Assembly: GCA_028023455.1 (NCBI GenBank)
Contig: JAQFVV010006476.1
Coordinates: 60,001 to 124,000 of the forward strand
Direction: 5' to 3'
Length of the DNA stretch: 64,000 nucleotides
From: Epiperipatus broadwayi
Taxonomy: Eukaryota > Onychophora > Udeonychophora > Euonychophora > Peripatidae
Part shown: positions 1 to 13,343 of the stretch, one piece after another
Layout of the letters: each line of letters starts with the position of its first letter
Numbering within the stretch: position 1 is the stretch's first letter
Made by a program: the position numbers and the translations under genes
The notes under the pieces: model-generated
What the model was told of the DNA's origin: nothing
The model's database searches: none
What the model saw: the letters and a program-made list of their open reading frames with translations, nothing else

Positions 1-3000
1 AATCGGAAAAATAGTTGAATGATGAAAGTGCTATGAGTTAATTTGAATTTGAAGGCAATGAGAAAGGAAATAAAAATTCTTGAATTTGATGAGAAAAAAA
101 TATTATTAATTAAAAAACAAACTCTGTAATGAAAGTCATGATAGATTGTCATTGGTCAGGCCAGAATGCCTAAAAAAGAGAAAAATAATATCATTCTAAA
201 CATTGTGTTATGTAGTAATATGAATGTGTTATTATTACAGTTGAGAGTATTTGAAAAAATATAAATAAAGTTTGAATTTTTCTAAAAATATTTAATAATC
301 AAGCTAAATAATGGCAATTTTTCAATTTATAACAAGTAAAATGCCACCATCACAAACTTTCATAAAAAATAAAATAGTTGCTTACTTGAAATGTATCCAA
401 TTATATATTTTCTAACACAGACATATTAGCATAAACAATGTCTATTAGAAAATATATAAATTACTAAAATTTTTACTTCATTAATTTGTGGAATATGTAT
501 TAAATATGGTGTTGTGGCTAAGTATGTTTAAAGTCATGTAACAAAACAAATAACATTTACGAAAATAGATAAATAATATAGTAATCATTTGGATAGTTAT
601 GTCCTGTACATGAGGGGTTAGATTGATCTTAAGTCAACATGGGTGTGACAAGAATCTCGGCCTCAGGGTGGCCTTTGAACATTCCATCATCAGATTTTCA
701 ATTGGATGGACAGTTGAAGAGTTGGAGTGTGGAATGGATTGAAGCTTGTCCGTTAAAGTATAAAGAGTGGCTATCTTAATATATATCTGACCACTTATAG
801 CATATATGTGTAGAGATGGTAATCTGGACCAACTGACGATTGCTGGTTTAGCATGAAATACGTATATATTGATGATTATTTATTTTTTCAACATATATGT
901 GTTCAAGTGTATCAGGGTTATGAGATAGAGTGGAGAGTGGTGAGTTGTGTGAAAGTTTGTGCTCATATACCCTGTTAATCTTTATATATTTGTTACTTAC
1001 AAAGATATTTTTACTGGTTATTTTGCATTTATATTTACTATTACTTGCTGATGTACTAAAAATATAGTCTTATTATTTCTAGAATTTATTTCCGTAGTTG
1101 AATCAACCAGTCCTAGCAATTTCTTCACTGGACATCCTAATAAAAAATATGAATAGAACCCCATTCATACTTGTTTACAATGAAAAACTTTAACCAATTT
1201 ATAATATCTCCGAGAGTTCTGGATATTGAAAGCTATTCATTGAAAGCTGGAATAAAAACCAGCTACAACATATGTATTTGCAAAGTCTTGGAAATTATTA
1301 AGAAATTTATAAATCTTTTGATAATGCTAGAAAAGAAAGATTCAAAGAGCCTGTTAAAACAAAACTTTACAAGGTGAAATTGGTTAGTATAAAAATATAC
1401 TGCTATTACTGTATTTTAATAAAATAAGTTATGAGATTTTAATGCACAGAGAGGGAAAATAATAAATAAAATAGATAAATATTGAATAGCTGGAACAAGA
1501 TTAACTGAATGCTGTAAAAATATTTAATTAAAGTGTATCGTGTAAGGAAAATTATTATCAGAAGGAAAAGTAAATACCAGATATTGAGGAAATTTAATTA
1601 GTATGAGTTAAAATATTAATTAAATTTATAGAAGCTACGGTTAAACTGATAGTACACCCATCATCCTGATTTCCCCAATGGGCTTAATTAATCCAGGAAA
1701 ACAAAAGGATTAAACATATAAAAACTGGGGGAAAAAGGAACACATGCTCTTCATCGTTCTCTTCAAAATAACTGTTGAAACCAGTATGAAGTAGCAGAAG
1801 AAACCATTCTTATTCCCAGAATCTTGGCTCCTGAAAGTCAATAAGCTGACTAGGGCCATAACAAATTGCCCCAATCTTATTATTTTAAACATCTTAAAGA
1901 GCTTTCAGGCTTAAAAAACAATGATGGTAATAAATGTAAAAGTACTCGCATTATTATTATTAAAACAGGCAAAAACTCACTATACATATTGCCACTCAGT
2001 GCAAGCCAGAGTAATCAATGGATGCCACAAGTTTGAGCAAGCATAGGGAATAGTGATCATGTGATGTTTATTGTTTTAACATTATTATTATTATTTAATT
2101 TTAACTTTTCCTAAAAATAAAGAATTGTTATAAAAAACGGATTAATTAATTTATTATTATTGGTGAATAGACTTTGTAAGCGAAAGAACTTATTCCTAAT
2201 TAGCTGTGTTCGGATTATATTAAATTAGCAGTTTTGATTCATGTATCTATATATATTGTATTTGTGAAGTTTAATCTATATATAATAAATTACTTAAAAC
2301 TGAAATCTGAATCAGCTACTGTTCTTTTTGTGCTTGAAAATTATATTCCGTACTGAATTGTTATTCTTACTCCAGCTTAGTGAACTAAGACATAGCACTG
2401 CTATTATTTCTGTCTAGATCAAATCTTGTAATTCAATTTTTATCCACTTCCCAATTTCTGCTCTAATTGAAACTTTACATACATATAAATTAACTAATGA
2501 TAGTACAATTTTTTTAGAGTTTACAAATAATTTTAGTATCTAGCAATACTCCTTATAATTTCAAATTGAATGATTCTTTGAATACTTATAAAGCCTAAAA
2601 GTAGAAAATATATATTTTTAAAGAAATGCATTAAAAAATAAAAAAATTTTTTTTTCAGCTTTCACAAATAAAAGCCTTGAATATTTTCCCAAAGAACTAT
2701 TTAAATCAACTTACACAAATAATACTCATTTTCTTGTATCAGTGTCAACCTATTTGTCAGATGATCTTTTTTTATGTTATGAATAGATTGGTATTGATAT
2801 AAGAAAGTGGTCATTATTATCTGAATCCATAGCATGTTTGCTAACTAGTCATCAAAATTATTTATACATTTGGAACCAGTATTGCAGCATTTTGCTAAAT
2901 AAATTAATGTTGTTAAAAAAAAAACTTTAATAAAAGAAGATTGCATCAATAAAGATAGTTTCTGCCTTTGATTATTAATGAAAGAATTGATTCATAGCAG

Positions 3001-3554
3001 TTTTATCATCACATGAATTCAGCCTATCTTTCAATCAGCTTGGAAAGAACATCAACTATTTTGGATAACAATTTTTGATGTATAGTTAGTTTTGTTTGAC
3101 TGGCATAGTTTTATTTTGTGTTACATTTTGGGAATTGTATCTGTTTGGATAATATTGATGAATGTGTCATCAATTATGCTTCAGTTTTATATTTTTTAAA
3201 CTCAAGGAAAAATATGTTATCTGTTTGTGTGACTTATTCAGATTTAAGTTAGTCAGGACTAAGTTTGTTAATATCTACTAACTTTATTTGGATTAGTGGA
3301 ACATTGTGAAAGATAATTCTATTTTAATGATTTTATTTCTGGTGCAGTTAACATTGGGCCTTGCAATTTCATTGATTGTGATTATGGTAATTTCTTATAT
3401 CCATCATATCTGTTAAAATGACTCAGACTCTTGGGATCTTTCCATCTTTATTTTCTTACATTATCATTAGCTTTTATAAAACTATTTGATTTTTTATTGT
3501 TTAAATAATATATTACTTAGATAATAGTCTCATTAATGAGAGATATATACACAG
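1..3554. other. AT-rich upstream/intronic DNA with old repeats
   Basis: No coding exon was found. Bases 223-345 resemble the retroelement tail at 30015-30150: both have an ATAAATAAAGT-like stretch, then TTTTTCTAAA and later CCATCACAAAC. Bases 1962-2078 resemble 51215-51345. The 600-980 stretch is richer in G+C and looks like an old repeat, but I cannot classify it. The rest is simple AT-rich sequence. Confidence 0.5.
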
Positions 3555-4021
3555 TATGTCCCAGTGAAAAGATGATTGATTCTCTAACTAACCTGTCTCT
3601 TGCACAACTTCTCGGTCAATCCATGTGTTATATAGCAACATAGTTTAATTATCCACTACAAAAATTTTAAATTGCTAGCATGTTTTAATCATCTTCAGTG
3701 CTTTCACTGCTATCATGAAATCTTGCAAACCATTTCAAAACATTTTTGCTATTCATGGCTTCACTGCCATACACAGTCAGAATTATTTCAAACATTTCAG
3801 TAGCAGTTATGCTCAATTTAAACAAAATTTAATGTTATTGTATTGCTCTATTGTGGGTTACAATGTACTGTTACATTTTATGTCATAACTCAGACATTTC
3901 ACACCTTAAAATTTTTATGGTGAATAACCAGATTATATTATTTTGAATACTTGTATTAGATTTAGAGATGATGATGTAAATCATTTGGAGAGAGAACCAG
4001 TTATTTTTTCATTGGGACATA
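3555..4021 (-). mobile_element. Deletion-derived mariner element with HTH remnant
   Basis: The element is bounded by inverted termini: TATGTCCCAGTGAAAAGATG on the left (from 3555), and on the right, read from the minus strand ending at 4021, TATGTCCCAATGAAAAAATA. TA lies at each end, as expected for Tc1/mariner insertion. Between them, minus-strand codons about 3811-3676 read ITATEMFEIILTVYG, SEAMNSKNVLKWFARFHD and SSESTEDD. This is the N-terminal helix-turn-helix (HTH_48) typical of mariner/SETMAR-type transposases. The frame breaks just upstream, and the catalytic DDE/D domain is gone. At 467 bp it can only be a non-autonomous remnant. Confidence 0.75.
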
Positions 4022-4368
4022 TCTACATTAATTTCATATTCTTAATTTTTCTATCTGATTATACTAAAACATTTACAGTACTTTGCTTTTATAAAAATTT
4101 CATTGACTTTGTGCCTTTTTCCAACCAGGGTTAATCGTTTTGCAAAATGTAAAGGGGCTAAACATAGTTGCTGGCCATTTTTAGATTAGCAGAAGTATAT
4201 AAAACTATTAGTTTTACATAAGAAGTATTATTTACCGAATTAATATCTTTAAACTGCTGTTATCAAATGCATTTTATATTTTATTTGCAATATGTAAATT
4301 CCAACTATTTTAATAGATTTCTATTTAGATTATTAAACTTTTTGTCATTCTAATAAACTTTTTTTCAG

Positions 4369-4521
4369 ATTGCGATGTTTTGCTCGACCGGTTATCATCT
4401 TTTCACGTGCCATTCAGAACAAGTTAGTAATCAGTGGTTGGCAATAGATCTGATGGGAGTATCTTTGGCTCTGTTAGGAATTTATTTAGGAGGAATTCAT
4501 TATGCTTTCTTATGTTTTCAG
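4369..4521 (+). CDS. PAQR3: PAQR3-like gene, internal exon (first of four in window)
   Basis: A 51-codon, phase 0-0 exon preceded by a T-rich tract ending in cag and followed by gtaatt. The peptide contains STGYHLFTCHSEQ and then AIDLMGVSLALLGIY. This matches the second-to-third membrane-span part of PAQR family proteins, and the residues agree best with PAQR3 (known in vertebrates as the Golgi Raf-trapping protein RKTG). The S-x3-H motif (S-T-G-Y-H) and the Asp of AIDL are two of the three metal-site elements of the PAQR/CREST superfamily. The third, H-x3-H, is in the last exon. No exon for the first 110 or so residues was found in bases 1-4368, so the gene starts outside the window. Functional assignment rests on family knowledge; the exon structure is read directly. 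Confidence 0.93.
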
Positions 4522-6030
4522 GTAATTGTTTTTAAATGAGGGAATAATTATCAATAGCCCATAATATTTTAAATATGTAATATTATTTTAGATAAAAATT
4601 AATATATATATATATGCGCTGTTTGCACAGATAATGAAGCTAGAACTTATATATTTAAAAGCAAAATTTTAATTTACTAAAATATAAAACTATTAAATTA
4701 AATCACTTAACGCTTCAAGAGATTACTTGCTCTCATATTCTCCTAAAATGAATTCTCGCAAAACTTTTGAATTGGAGGATCTTACATTCTCGAATGAAAT
4801 GATAATTAAAAAAATAACTGTATGTACATAGGTGTTTAAAAATAAAAAAATCATAACATGTAACAAAACAATTTCATTGAATCGATTAAATCAGATCTCT
4901 TGAGTCAACATAGTCCTTCATAAATTACAGTTCATACATTCTGAGCACTTCTGTCTGTGCACATATATATCGCCCGTCGCTGCTTCTGAATGATGCATTC
5001 CGAACAACTCTGCATCAGCCATCTGTTGTTTTCTTCCGATCCTTGCACAAGCATTCCATACTGTACGAAAGATAGGCATTTTAAAAATAGACACTATGAG
5101 TATTAAACTCTCATGATTAGAAGATCAATGAACCCACGGAAGACAATCAACTGCTTTAGCCAGACCACATTGTATTAATTCAATATATATAAATTTTAAA
5201 TTAATTGCAGTTCACAGTTAAAAAAAAAAAAAGAAAGTTTATATGTAATAAAATAGAATTATTCTATCATTTGCTATGCTGGCTATGTATATACTTCTTT
5301 TTCTGGATTCACATTTAATTATATGTTTTGCTTTAATTTCTGTCCTTTTCTTTTGGAAGTTTAAAACGCTTTTCTAGAAATTTATTCTGTTGCTTGAATT
5401 AATTTGCTTACTCTATTTATATTAAAAGTCCTTTTTGCTTCTTCCAGTCTCATGTTAAAATTACATTTAGGAAGTTAATATATTCAAATGAAAGTATCCA
5501 TCTTGCATGGTGTTCAAAATCTTTTGTTTAAAAAATGTTTACCTGCTATAGCAAATGTATAATTTTAAAGAAGAAAGGGCTAGAATCACATTGGCTTTTA
5601 TAGTCTGCATGGTTTCCATTGCTTAGTACATGAATTCTTTCATTTATTCTTTAATTGCTGCATGTGACTATCGTTGTCTAGATAATATTATAATAATCGA
5701 TTCAAGAAATTATGTAAGCATTATCTCATTCTTATACTAAGTTACTTGGTAAAGTGGTTGAGCTTTGATTGTTACTATAGTTAGCTTATTATAGTTTACA
5801 TAATTATTCTATCCTTATTCATCATGTGCAAAACATTTAACACAAATTAAGTGTTGTTATGTATATATATAGTAATTTTTTTTAATGTTTATCTTTCCTT
5901 ATATTACCAGTTGGGATTTGCTCTGTTTCAATATATATGTAAGATCTGGTTATTTGTGACTTATTATTTAGTTACCTAATACAACATTGATACATTATGC
6001 CTATATATATATATATTCTAACCTGTCTCG
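4522..6030. other. Intron 1 sequence, mostly featureless
   Basis: AT-rich intron. Bases 4880-5170 are more balanced in composition. The minus strand there has a short open stretch reading WNACARIGRKQQMADAELFG, which I cannot assign; it may be an old transposon tail. Nothing else is supported. Confidence 0.4.
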
Positions 6031-9000
6031 TGCATCCTCACTTCAGAATAGTATATGAAGTAAAATAAAACGGGCTCTATCTCAGTTAATTAATAACTAA
6101 AATATTCAGCATTAAAATTAAAATATTTTACTAGCTCAAATTTAAAATACGAATAAGGTTCAGTTTATAAAAATAAATTAAATAAATATTTAATATTTTC
6201 ATGAGACTTGAAGTGATAATACAGGTGACAAGATAGATTACATTGAGCCAATATCCCATAGGATACTACCTCAATGGCATAAGAACACTATCCCCCTTTA
6301 TTACTATTTCAAATAACAAACTCATAGTATTCTTACGACTTTAATAACTTCTACTCACTAAGATTAAACTAATAATTAAATCTTAATCTTCTATTTAATA
6401 ATAATCTAGCTCAAATAAAATAATCTCAGGTTCATAAAGTTTATTCTAAGTTAATTTAAAATATGGTAGTAAAATATGAGAAGGGATTTTATGTCATAAT
6501 CTACTACACTTAAACTAATAATAATAAATAACAATAAAAATATTCTTCATGTAATGATATAATAAATACATGGTAGCATTTTAATAATCTGACAAACAAA
6601 ATATGTGTGGCAACTGATAGCATATAATTTAATATAATATTGTGATAACTGATTTATGACCAATAAAATAATGTAAAATTATGATTATTTAATTATAATG
6701 AATACCAATAAAATATTTAAATTCTTAAAATAATTTTCTACTTATCTTTTGTGCAAAATTATATATTTGTTTCAATTATTATGCATATATCATGTTTTCA
6801 TGCAGCTATGTGGAGAAATAAATAACTCGGACACAAAATTTTTGAAATAACAAAATTTAACAAAGTTTATTACTAACAACAAATAAATAAACAATTTATT
6901 TACATTATTTACAGTGGATATCCTTAACTTTTTTACTTTACAGTTTGATCTACCGGGTTATAAAAAAAATAATTTATATTTCAATTATATCTTTATTTAG
7001 ATTTAGGACAAAATTTTAAAAAAAATGTTACTATTTGGTTTCTCATTATGGTTAATTTATTACAAAATATATTTATCTACTTTATTAGCAACAGCATTTT
7101 ATCCTTAATATTATTAAACTATCTTATTTTAAAAATTCATACTTAGAAAAAAAAAATTCTATAGAAAACAAAATTTTATAATGAGTATGGATTTCTCAAG
7201 ATATTTTAAAAATTTCATCTTGCAAAGTCAAAGATGTTACACAAAATATTATCCAAAATTCAGTACTAGATTTTAGTATTTATCACACAATGTTTACTAA
7301 TCATAATATATTCTTCTTTAAGCCCTACTTTAGTATGATATAAGTGTAATCATCAATACATGTCTATTAATCAATAAACAAAAAATATACTATGCATATT
7401 GTTTACATAATTTACTTTGTACTATTGTATTTTAAAAATATGCAATACTTATTTTCTCTTAAAAAAAAAAAATACTAAAGCATTTAAAATTATTATCACT
7501 TTAAAGAAAATATCTTTGTTTAGATACTGTATTTTAAAAAAAAATTATATTTCATTTCCGAAATAAAATTCAAAATATATTCGATGATTCTTTTCTTTCC
7601 TTAGGATACTTTGGATCTTCAATTTTAAGTTATAATATTCTGCTCCTTATAAGCAAATAAACTAATCTTATCCAAAAACAATAGCATAATCTTAGTTCTA
7701 AATTATTTATCATTTCTTTTAAAATATCTTACTAAACAATGCAGTTACATGAAATAAAGATAGCGAAAACAGATGCATAGGATTAAGGAAGAAAGCTAGA
7801 GTATTATTCTTAACATATCTCAAAATCATGGCACAGTGTGAAGAGGTATGGCATTCACCTGCCTAATATCCTCTAGTACAGGGACGATGTTAAAGCTATT
7901 TCTTCAGCTTTATTAGAACATTAAATATTTAAAGAAATATAAACACTGTCCAAATAAAATGTGTATCAGTCATAGGGCTATGTTAACTATGCTGATAACC
8001 ACATAAAAACTAAATATTATTTCCATTCCTTATAACATCCTATTTCTTAAAAACATCATCTTGGTTTCCTGTTCACTAAGTACTTCCAAGCCCCTATCTC
8101 AACATTATTTCTCAAGATTTTTCTACATCTTACATCGATAAATAACTATCTGCATTTACAAAACAATAAATAAAATTCATTAATAGTTAAACAATCTTAC
8201 GATTCCATAAGAAAAGTTGCTTACTTCATTGCTCTGTATGTTTAATCATATACAATCTACTTAGACAATATTTGAATATCTTAACATGAAAATTTTAAAA
8301 GAATCACATAATTATTTGTTATGTTGGATTATATCACTAATAAAAAAAAAATCAAAAAAAATTGTCGTATGCATATTTTCAAATCAATCCTATCTCATAA
8401 TGTTTTTTTAAAATGTTGTATAAAAATGCGTTTACATTTATAATAAAAAAAAAACTTTTACACTTCATCCTTACAATTCATATATGATCTAAAGAAAAAA
8501 AAAAAATATACATTATAAATTATCAATAATTATTATTACCAGTAATCTTTATCTAGTCATCGTGTTCAGTAGGCTTTTCTTTATCCTCTTGAGCATTGCA
8601 GATATAAACAAAATTCACACCCATACACTTTATATTAAAATATTTTTAGCTAAATTATTAGATTGTCATATTCTAAAATTTTAATATTAATAAATTAATG
8701 TTTTTATGTTTTTCCTAATCTTATATAAAAATTTAGATTTAAACTAGATTAACAAAATAAAAAGAATCAAAACTATAGTTACATATTTTCTTGACGATAG
8801 TTCCTGATAAGTCCAAAATGCTTATTATTTTCTCTAGAGTTTTCCAAAAATGTTCTCCTCCAAGCGCGTTAAAGTTTAAAATAAAAATAATTATTAATCC
8901 ATTTAGTAAAATTTAGAAAATAATCCTTGGTTTTAATTTTTAGGACGATAATATTAATTAATCCTGTGAAGCTTCTTAATCTTCTCTACCAATATTCTCT

Positions 9001-10868
9001 GCGTATCCAATGCATCAATCCATCTAATTTAACTTTAAAAATATTCGATGAATTTTTAAGTACTATTTGTATTTCCATGGATCCATTTTTTTATTAATCT
9101 ATGTGTTCACTTTTATTTATGTTTCCTTCTTGATACATTTAAACTTTCGTTTGGTATTTTTTATAAATCTCTTTTAAAATAAAACTTCAAGTACTTTTGA
9201 ACAAATCTTTTCCAAATACATTTTAAATAATTCTAAGAACGGATATTTTAATATCAAAAACGCTTCTATAACATAATCTCCTGGGTTCTTTCTTAAATTT
9301 TGCACTCGAAAATATTTTTTTTAAAAATGTTACCTTTAGAAAGGATATAACATTTTACTCCTTTGAATATCATATTATATCAAATAATTCATGCAATATA
9401 TAATTATCTTATTACCATTTAAAAATAAATCTTGAATAAGCTTATACATAATACGTTTCAATACATTTTTAGACTACGTATAATGTCCAAGCTGTGGTTT
9501 TTTTTATGTACCAAAACNNNNNNNNNNNNNNNNNNNNNNNNNNNNNACATTTTTTCAGCATTACAACTTATATCCATTTTATTTCGTAGTATATTCATTT
9601 TTATTGCGAAGTTTAGGTTAAACTTTTAGATAAAATACGACTGATAAAGGAACTTTAAAAATTTAACAAAGCATGTTAAACGAAATTATTAAAATATTTT
9701 TTAGTTTACACTCTCTTTTTTGCAAGTTACTGTTAAAAATTATCAATTAGTTTTTTTTTTTTGCAAATAAATTATGAGAAACTACTAAAAAAAAAATTGA
9801 CTAAAATAAAAAAAAAAAAATACTATCTCTTTGAGAGCTGCTAATATACCTTTCTTTGGTTTCAATACACTATTAATCTCCCCTGATAACTTAGTTACAA
9901 CGATATTTATAGTCTGTAAGAATACCTATTCCTATTGGTTAATTCTTACTTTAGCTTGAGAACAAATTTACATATTTTTAGTTTATAGTAGAATTATATT
10001 TCAAAATTAAAAATTATGACGTAATGAACTTAAAATATTATTTAAAATATTACTTTTGAATCAATTATTATATTAAAATTATTTAAACATTTAAAATAAC
10101 TTTTAAAATAACCTTAATAACTTATTCCATTTAGCTATTTTTATTTAAACAAAATATTTAATTTTTATTATATCTGTATTCGTCTTTATTACATTACTTA
10201 AAACATTACATACGATAGTTAACTTAATATTTAATACTATTTACTTTTATGATAGGCAATAATTCTATCCAATTCTATAATATAACTTTTAAAATATTTT
10301 AAACTTTGTTATTAATTCAAACAAGCAGTGTGTGTAAGAGTATACATTAAAAGTCACATGATTAATAACTTTGACAGACAATTTTTAATCTATTTCTCTG
10401 CCTAGACTAATAAAAATTGATACACTTATTATATTATATAATATAATTATAAAATTTGGAAGAACAATTTAGAAAATATAGAATTAAATACAATTCTCAC
10501 CATCATAAAGTTTATTTTTAAAATATACTATATTAATTTTTGTTTATTAAATATGATTATAAATTTAAATACTGTATTTATTAACTTATCAGTTTTAAAC
10601 TATTAAAATCGAATTTATTAAATATACTTTTAATTTTTATAGCTGTGTTATTTAATATGGCCAGCTTTTCAACCATATGAAACAATATTTAAAGCTTTAT
10701 ATAACTATTTTTTAAATGATTTTATATACTACGTATTCTCTTTAGCTTCAAATTGTACTTTAAAGATATAATTGACAATATAATTAATGTATTAAAAGAA
10801 CATTCTAAATTAAAAATTTTTAGTAATTGACTGTTATGAACTATTACTGGCCTATAGAAAAGGGCACA
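6031..10868. repeat. Giant AT-rich TG...CA repeat, copy A (LTR candidate)
   Basis: This 4.84-kb stretch aligns by eye with 17762-25178. Shared anchors in the same order are TCACTT near 6038/17769, GCCAATATCCCATAGGATAC at 6247 (GCCAATATCCCACAGGATAT at 18002), AAGCTATTTCTTCAGCT at 7893 (AAGCTATTTGTTCAGCT at 19530), and ATGGCCAGCTTTTCAACCAT at 10657 (partner at 24954). The ends are TGCATCC...GGGCACA, matching TGTACCC...GGGTACA of the partner, a short TG...CA inverted end like an LTR. An AATAAA-type signal read from the minus strand lies near 6875. No long ORF is present. It contains a 29-base assembly gap. Alternatives are an independent insertion or a non-coding DNA transposon. Confidence 0.55.
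9518..9546. other. Assembly gap (29 N)
   Basis: Twenty-nine unspecified bases lie inside repeat copy A. Any reading frame crossing here is an artefact. Confidence 0.99.
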
Positions 10869-11629
10869 ATATATATATACACACACACTCATATTTGATA
10901 AGTAGTAAATTGAAGCATGTATTTCATATGCTGGCAAAACTTATTAGTCTAGTCAGACATAATCTTGACTGGACATAATATAATATCACAAATAGTTAAA
11001 AGATTGGTGTGCATATGATTATAAGTCACCCTCACAACTTCTCTTTCTTTACAGAGTTAAAATTTTATTTCATAATTAAAATTTTAACTCTTAATGAGTG
11101 TATAAGTGGGTTCAAGATTGGACAAATTATTTTCTTTTTTGTTTATGAAAGGTTACCAAACTTATTCTTTGTTCCCTCTTTACCTTCAATTCTAACTACA
11201 TTTTCCTTTTCACCGCTTAGCATCTTTCTAAGTGAGAATTTGGTATAAGGCTTTTTTTTAGGATTTTATGGTTTGACCCAGACCAATAATGTTTCTCTAC
11301 TATAGATGACACATAAATTTATTTAGTAATCTCTCTCCTCCTGTTTTTGAGAATTAACTAAAATGAGTATCCATCATCAGGTGTGGATTAACAGAAAAAA
11401 TGAAATTCTGGTAGGTTCCAAGGTATCAGTAAATGTTTCAGAATATTTACTGGAGTATACCCTCATAAATATAATAAAAGAACTATCATTACTCTATACA
11501 TTTTTTGATATTCACTCATATACTTCACCTATCACAAGAACTTTCTTTACACTGTTTAGGGTGGAATTGGTAATCATATGTTCATATTGATTGACCAAGG
11601 TATGGTTTAAATATTCTAACATTGTAAGT
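10869..11629. other. Spacer between repeat A and gypsy integrase
   Basis: This holds a short TA/CA microsatellite (10870-10890) and AT-rich sequence with two chance plus-strand frames. If the gypsy element is bounded by the giant repeats, a minus-strand polypurine tract should sit next to 10868. None is visible. Confidence 0.4.
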
Positions 11630-12793
11630 GCCTCTAGTTTCTCCTTTCACATCTACCCAAAAGCATTAGGATCTGTCTGTTTCACTATAGTATATGGTTC
11701 TTCGTACTGTGAGTAAAATTTTTTGGTATTTGATTTTGCAGGGTTTGCTTACATGAGTTTTCACAAGCACTGTATCCCCTACCTGGAAATTATGTGGATT
11801 TTTTTTTTCCATTTTTATTTCTTTGTTTTGCTCTTCTAATTAGTTATTCATAGGCCTTTGTCTAATTGTCTCTGCATTTGTATCAAGACATATAGCTGTT
11901 GGCACATATTTTAGATATAGTGTGGGTGTGGATTGGTTGAAGTGCAATTTAATGGGCACCCACAAATCTGGTTGATTCTTTCATATTCCAATTAATGAAA
12001 TTCACCACCTGCTCTGTTTGCTTTACCCATCCCTTATGCTCATCCTCTAGGCAAGTCCTAAACAACTGTCCTAGCTCCCACATTACGTGTTCGCAAGGGT
12101 TGGACTATAGATTCCTAATGGATATGAGCATGTGTTTGATTTTTCTCCATCCACTTTTTCCATTCTTTAAATAGGAAAAGAATACCACGGTTTGTTAGTG
12201 TCATTCTAAGCTTCCCTATTTTAACGAATTGGAGGGCGTCTAATACTCTGGTGGTCTGTCTAGTATTAGCTTGGGGTATCGGGTAAACTGAAATGTGCTT
12301 AGAAAAGAGATCATATGTTATCAATAGATATTTCTTTTTATTAAACTGGGGTAGAGGCCTATAATAATCTATTCTTAGGATCCCATTTGGCCTTTTTGGT
12401 ATTATTGACTTGTGTAGTTTTGGTTCACTGGCTTGGTGCATAAGCTTACTGGACAATCTTAAAATAATTTTAAAATGTCTACATTTTTGGTCAGTAAAAC
12501 CAATTTTTAAGAGTACATCCTGTCTTATGGGCACTGTAATGTTCATGTAGACAGTGGACATATTTTATGAGTGGGATTATTAATGACTCGGGTATTACCA
12601 CCCTCCACTCTTCAGTGTCCAAATCCATTTTATAAAGTGAAAGCTCTTTTTTTAGCTTGTAACATGTAAGATCTTTTAGTAGATGCAGAACTTTCTTTCC
12701 TTTCAATGTTTCGATAATTAGGTTTAAATTTGGATCTTTGGATTGAATTTTAGGCAAATTTTTTAAATCGTTCTCTACACTATTGTCAATCAT
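11630..12793 (-). pseudogene. Ty3/gypsy integrase (degenerate)
   Basis: Minus-strand pieces in order show the zinc-binding N-terminus (YVHCLHEHYSAHKTG), the catalytic core (ILRIDYYRPLP then KKYLLITYDLFSKHISVYP), and a tail with FQVGDTVLVKTH near 11770. Two overlapping frames (12491-12793 and 12115-12561) and further stops show frameshifts. The first catalytic Asp is kept (RIDYY). The position of the second reads LTNRG, so Asp has become Asn. A third-site Glu may survive in NPCEHVMWELG near 12080. The missing Asp and broken frame make it inactive. The motif style is that of insect/arthropod gypsy-like elements. Confidence 0.85.
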
Positions 12794-12829
12794 TAGATTA
12801 ATGTTAGTAACATAGGCATTATCTACTGA

Positions 12830-13343
12830 AAGATGATTTTGTTCTGACCTACATGGATTTCAACTAAGCACGTCTTCTATCACATTCTCAGATCCTTTAT
12901 AGTATTGCATGCTGTAATTGAATTCCTGTAACAGTGAACTCTATTTGACCAGGTGACTGTTAGTTAGATAGCTGTGATTCAGGAATTTGAGGCTTTTGTG
13001 ATCAGTAATTACAATTACCTCCAATCCAAGAAACATCTGTTGAAATTTTTGGAAGGCACACACTATTGCGAGTACTTCCTCCTCTAACTGTATAATTCAT
13101 TTCTGGACCTTTTAGGAGCTGGCTGATAAAATAGAGGACTCCAGGTTGGCCATCCTCCTGGATTTGGGATAATGTTACCCCCAATCCAAAACCACTACTG
13201 TCTGGACAACAAAATGGTTTATTAAAATCAGGGAAAGTTAACACGGTTTGCTCTAAGAACCCTGCTTTAATGTATGCCTTATTTTGCTCCTCAGTCCATT
13301 TCCATTTTTCATCTTTCCTAATAAGTTTTAATAACAGTTCCAC
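12830..13343 (-). pseudogene. Ty3/gypsy RNase H domain (degenerate)
   Basis: The minus strand reads WKWTEEQNKAYIKAGFLEQ, then LTFPDFNKPFCCPDSSGFG and LGVTLSQIQEDGQPGV. This is the connection-to-RNase H segment that follows gypsy RT. The usual catalytic Asp occurs as PDSSGFGLG (canonical TDASxxGLG). Downstream pieces near 12840-12870 resemble the DALSRNP-like end of the domain. Stops and frame changes follow at about 13000. Confidence 0.82.

Noticed and set aside
3943-4134. 63-codon plus frame before the first PAQR3 exon
   Set aside because: Overlaps the right terminal repeat of the mariner remnant and does not resemble the PAQR3 N-terminal part.
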